A stretch of DNA of 64,000 bases from Natronorubrum sulfidifaciens JCM 14089 (GTDB taxonomy: Archaea > Halobacteriota > Halobacteria > Halobacteriales > Natrialbaceae). This document shows positions 62,780 through 64,000 of this stretch, piece by piece. Each line of letters opens with the position of its first letter. Position 1 is the stretch's first letter. The position numbers and the translations under genes were made by a program. The notes under the pieces were generated by a model. The model had not been told where the DNA came from, did no database searches, and saw only the letters and a list, made by a program, of their open reading frames with translations. Location of the stretch: positions 1 to 64,000 of the forward strand of contig NZ_AOHX01000037.1 of assembly GCF_000337735.1 (NCBI RefSeq), in the 5' to 3' direction.

Positions 62780-63673
62780 ATGTCAGCCATTCGGATCGCC
62801 GACCTCACCAAGCGATACGGCGAGATCGCCGCGAACGACGGCATCTCCTTCGAGGTCGGGCGGGGCGAAATCTTCGGCTATCTCGGCCCGAACGGGGCCG
62901 GCAAGACGACGACGATCCGGCTCCTGCTTGGGCTCATCAAGCCGACGTCGGGAACGGCGGAGCTGCTCGGTGCAGATATCCGTGACCGACGGGCACTCAC
63001 TGCGGCGAAAGCCGATCTCGGCTATCTGCCGGATACGCTCGGCTTCGAGGAGCGACTCACCGGGCGGGAGGCACTCGATTACTTCGCCCGGATGCGCGGC
63101 GACGACCGGCGCGACGAACTGCTTGACCTCTTTGAACCGCCGCTCGAGAAGCGGATCGAGACGTACTCGGCGGGGAACCGACGAATGCTCGGGATCGTTC
63201 AGGCGTTCATGCACGACCCGGCAGTCGCGATTCTGGACGAACCAACGGCCGGACTGGACCCGCTCAAACAGGACCGAATGCACGCCTTTCTCGAGGCCGA
63301 ACGCGACGCTGGGAAGACCATCTTCTTCTCCTCACACGTCTTGAGCGAGGTCCAACGCGTCTGTGACCGCGTCGGCATCATTCGGGAGGGTGAGTTGGTC
63401 GCACTCGAGGAGATCGACGACTTGCTCGAGCGGGGCGGCAAGGAGGTTCGGGTCCAGTTGGCCGAGCCAGTCGACGAGGCGGCGTTTATCACGCCGGAGA
63501 TGATCGATGTCGAGGCCGTCGACAACACGGTCCGGTTCACCTACACTGGTGAGGCCGCAGCGCTGTTGGCGCATCTCGTTCGGTTCGAGATCGACGATGT
63601 CGGTATCGGGGACCCACAGCTCGACGATATCTTCAAACACTACTACGGGGACGACGGTGCCACGGAGGACTGA
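62780..63673 (+). CDS. ABC transporter ATP-binding protein
   Basis: This ABC-2-type ATPase has 297 residues. It has Walker A GPNGAGKTTT, Walker B AVAILDEPTAGLDP and a signature YSAGNRRMLGI that departs from the usual LSGGQ. The last 90 residues form the extra domain of exporter ATPases. TTTAAGTG at 62751-62758 is about 28 bases before the ATG at 62780. The permease gene overlaps its stop. Confidence 0.92.
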   Translation: MSAIRIADLTKRYGEIAANDGISFEVGRGEIFGYLGPNGAGKTTTIRLLLGLIKPTSGTAELLGADIRDRRALTAAKADLGYLPDTLGFEERLTGREALDYFARMRGDDRRDELLDLFEPPLEKRIETYSAGNRRMLGIVQAFMHDPAVAILDEPTAGLDPLKQDRMHAFLEAERDAGKTIFFSSHVLSEVQRVCDRVGIIREGELVALEEIDDLLERGGKEVRVQLAEPVDEAAFITPEMIDVEAVDNTVRFTYTGEAAALLAHLVRFEIDDVGIGDPQLDDIFKHYYGDDGATED

Positions 63674-64000
63674 TGACGGCCATCCTTCGCAACGAGTCGA
63701 GAACGCTCCTCCGTGGGACGATCACCCTGACCGGGCTGCTCGTCTTGCTCTCGGCGTTTCTCCTCGTCGTGTTCCCGAGCATTCAGGAAGAGGCGGCGCT
63801 GTTCGAGGCGGTGTATCCGGAGTATCTCCTCTTGATGCTCGGGGTCGAAGAGTTGCACACGATCGAGGGGTTCGTCGGCGGCTACATCTTCCCGTTTATC
63901 TGGATCCTGCTAGCCGGACTCTACTTTGCGTACGTCAGCGCGGGCATGATCTCGAGAGACGTTCGGACGCGACAGTTGGATCTTACGCTCGCAGGGCCGG
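63673..64000 (+). CDS. ABC transporter permease, 5' part
   Basis: The gene begins at the ATG overlapping the ATPase stop by one base and continues past the window edge. The first 109 residues show MTAILRNESRTLLRGTITLT, then an N-terminal helix (about 16-35), an extracellular loop with VYPEYLLLMLGVEELH, and a second helix (about 74-93). The layout is that of an ABC-2 exporter permease that would pair with the ATPase. The cargo cannot be told. Confidence 0.85.
   Translation, partial: MTAILRNESRTLLRGTITLTGLLVLLSAFLLVVFPSIQEEAALFEAVYPEYLLLMLGVEELHTIEGFVGGYIFPFIWILLAGLYFAYVSAGMISRDVRTRQLDLTLAGP

Overview
The window is a high-GC stretch of a haloarchaeal chromosome, most likely family Natrialbaceae. 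The evidence is the acidic proteome, TATA-like boxes about 26-30 bases before many start codons (leaderless transcripts), a bacteriorhodopsin/halorhodopsin pair, F420 genes, Sec61-beta, ABCE1, and a small palindromic repeat family that I associate with these archaea. I see no CRISPR array, intact transposase, rRNA or prophage. Most of the window is ordinary core genome.

Layout. 0-5 kb: tRNA-Cys, tRNA-Lys with a duplicated 3' end beside it, a DUF7119-like gene with an unlisted 48-residue gene upstream, rimI, DUF5810/DUF5809 genes and a NUDIX hydrolase. 5-11 kb: rhodanese, SUI1/YciH factor, a MoxR-DUF58-transglutaminase operon and cspA. 11-20 kb: an F420 pair (cofE and an LLM oxidoreductase) downstream of an operon for an Nramp-like transporter, HyuA, HyuB and an Asp/Glu-racemase-fold enzyme, preceded by a ribbon-helix-helix regulator and a Tat lipoprotein cupredoxin. 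20-31 kb: a NUDIX-IF2B fusion, a 2-hydroxyacid dehydrogenase, GTPases EngB and NOG1, DUF389, secG (53 residues, unlisted), pdxT, bifunctional nuclease, hisE and thioredoxin. 31-40 kb: a disrupted SDR gene, M32 carboxypeptidase, M20 peptidase, HemAT and a PIN-ATPase-KH protein.

40-46 kb is a phototrophy block: blh, crtY, hop and bop on one strand, so retinal synthesis from lycopene sits beside two light-driven pumps. It is followed by nadE, whose stop codon comes from an inserted repeat. 46-54 kb is the most accessory-looking part: a SipW-like signal peptidase, DUF5305, DUF1102 and CARDB proteins on the minus strand, with two more secreted proteins and a winged-helix membrane protein on the plus strand. 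Three of the exported proteins share a motif after the signal sequence, suggesting one cell-surface assembly system. 54-64 kb: EMC6-like protein with ABCE1, archaemetzincin, UPF0146, a membrane zincin, a HAD hydrolase, an FAD-Rieske fusion, a GDPD phosphodiesterase and the start of an ABC exporter.

Four copies of one palindromic repeat (306, 4669, 32303, 45726) tie the window together. One splits the SDR gene, one ends nadE, and one carries a 200-bp internal expansion. All functions are assigned by reading motifs; no database search was run.
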